Shown piece by piece: positions 5,607 through 6,516 of a DNA stretch of 6,516 bases. Numbering within the stretch: position 1 is the stretch's first letter; each line of letters begins with the position of its first letter. Origin of the DNA: Rickettsiales bacterium (lineage in GTDB: Bacteria; Pseudomonadota; Alphaproteobacteria; TMED127); assembly GCA_002706585.1 (NCBI GenBank), contig PALU01000017.1, forward strand, positions 15,110 to 21,625, in the 5' to 3' direction. The notes below the pieces were generated by a model, which saw nothing but the letters and a program-made list of their open reading frames with translations, had not been told where the DNA came from and searched no databases. Position numbers and translations under genes: made by a program.

Positions 5607-6516
5607 CATATAGCATACTGTGTTTTTTTAAGAATCTAGACCTATTAAAAAGATTTAGACCTACGTTTCTAATAAACCCTATGGTTCTACTATTTATAGA
5701 AAATAGTTTATTTAAATTATGGGTTGCTTGAATTAACAGAAACTTATCAGTAACTCTCTTTCTTGAATAATTTCTTAAAACTAATTCGTTTTCAATTTCT
5801 AGCCCTAAACCTTTGGCCTCTGATAGCGATTTAGCAAGAATATCAGCATCTCTTACACCTAGGTTAAAGCCTTGACCAGCAATAGGGTGAATGGCTTGAC
5901 AAGCATCACCTACTAGAACAATTTTATTATTGTGAAACTCATAACATGAGAAGATATTAAGATTAAATTTAATTGGATCTGATATATGTTGGATCTCACC
6001 AAAGAAGTTGTCATACCTTTTATTAAATTTATCTAAGAATTGTTTAGGGCTTAGTTTTAAAAGGTCACCATGACTGTTTTCGACTGTCCAAACTACGGAT
6101 GATTGTTTATTTTTAGAAGATTTCATTGGAAGTATAGCAAGTGGACCTGTAGGAAAGAATCTTTCCAAAGCTGTCGATTGATGTGATTTTTCGTGCCTGA
6201 TATTAAAAACATAAGCTGACTGTCTATAGTCATGATAAAAATACTTTACTTCTGCATGAAACCTTGTTTTTGAAAATCTTCCGTCTGCAGCCAGAAGTAA
6301 ATCACAACTTAATGCTTTTTCTTTTGTTTTTAAAATTACCCTGTTTCTATTAATTCTAGATGGCAAGTCTAAATTTTCAACATCACAATTACTTTCAACA
6401 AGGATATTAGAATTTTTTTTTATTAACTTTTCTAGTGCTCTTTTAAAAATACCGTTGTCAATTATATAACCCATTGAATCATAGTTTTCTGATTTTGGAT
6501 CAAATTCTAAATTCTG
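5578..6516 (-). CDS. UbiH/UbiF/VisC-family FAD-dependent ubiquinone hydroxylase (5' end cut off)
   Basis: The last 312 residues of a flavoprotein monooxygenase of ubiquinone biosynthesis are visible; the open frame continues past the right edge, and no start should be assigned at the internal ATG at 6472-6474. The N-terminal FAD GxGxxG motif would lie outside. Seen here are the second flavin motif, LLLAADGRFSKTR (about 73-85), the family stretch FFPTGPLAILPM (121-132), and the third FAD motif with the ribityl-binding GD, IVLVGDACQAIHPIAGQGFNLGVRDADIL (199-227). A C-terminal helical tail follows. These enzymes hydroxylate the aromatic ring of the quinone precursor with NAD(P)H and O2. Which ring position this one modifies (UbiH, UbiF, UbiI or UbiL type) cannot be decided. 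Its position convergent with DUF971 and LonN is common in Alphaproteobacteria. The stop lies inside the DUF971 gene. Confidence 0.93.
   Translation of the reverse strand, partial: QNLEFDPKSENYDSMGYIIDNGIFKRALEKLIKKNSNILVESNCDVENLDLPSRINRNRVILKTKEKALSCDLLLAADGRFSKTRFHAEVKYFYHDYRQSAYVFNIRHEKSHQSTALERFFPTGPLAILPMKSSKNKQSSVVWTVENSHGDLLKLSPKQFLDKFNKRYDNFFGEIQHISDPIKFNLNIFSCYEFHNNKIVLVGDACQAIHPIAGQGFNLGVRDADILAKSLSEAKGLGLEIENELVLRNYSRKRVTDKFLLIQATHNLNKLFSINSRTIGFIRNVGLNLFNRSRFLKKHSMLYAMGVNNFEI

Noticed and set aside
5596..5629. ACAC/GTGT stem followed by seven T after the DUF971 gene
   Set aside because: A 4-bp stem with a loop of about 19 nt is not convincing, though its position would suit a terminator.

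Overview
The window is AT-rich (roughly 30% GC by eye) and densely packed. It reads as a fragment of a small-genome alphaproteobacterium, plausibly a marine oligotroph of the Pelagibacterales or another AT-rich lineage. The alphaproteobacterial signal is the leftward set of a Tim44-like (TimA) membrane protein, MltA and an Smr-domain protein, divergent from secB. A second signal is the rightward LonN / Trm112-like / DUF971 cluster facing a UbiH-family hydroxylase. The exact lineage cannot be fixed from the sequence alone.

Layout, left to right. Positions 1-2060 form a leftward operon: tim44-like gene, then mltA, then an Smr gene that runs off the left edge. secB (2159-2614) is divergent from it across a 98-bp AT-only gap. 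Next comes a less conserved stretch. It holds an unrecognised lysine-rich coiled-coil protein on the minus strand (2620-3282), a small DUF2784 membrane protein on the plus strand (3498-3860), and a stand-alone cyclic-nucleotide-binding domain protein on the minus strand (3865-4230). A complete tRNA-Gly(GCC) with encoded CCA follows (4280-4354, minus). Positions 4470-5606 form a tight rightward operon: LonN-like protein, a 51-residue Trm112-family protein with a GTG start, and a DUF971 protein. The DUF971 gene overlaps tail-to-tail by 29 bp with a leftward UbiH/UbiF-family gene whose 5' end is off the right edge.

How the genes relate: secB (export chaperone), the Tim44-like protein (inner-membrane, translocase or membrane-complex related) and MltA (periplasmic murein hydrolase) are envelope and export functions. 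LonN, Trm112 and DUF971 are small conserved proteins of poorly known role. The UbiH-family enzyme belongs to ubiquinone synthesis.

The most notable anomaly is mltA. Its reading frame clearly continues upstream through an N-terminal domain and a signal peptide, but it has no ATG, GTG or TTG at the expected place. A strong AGGAG ribosome site sits just before a TAAG that would be TAATG if one T were restored. I see no CRISPR array, insertion sequence, prophage or defence system, and nothing that convincingly qualifies as a new multi-gene system.
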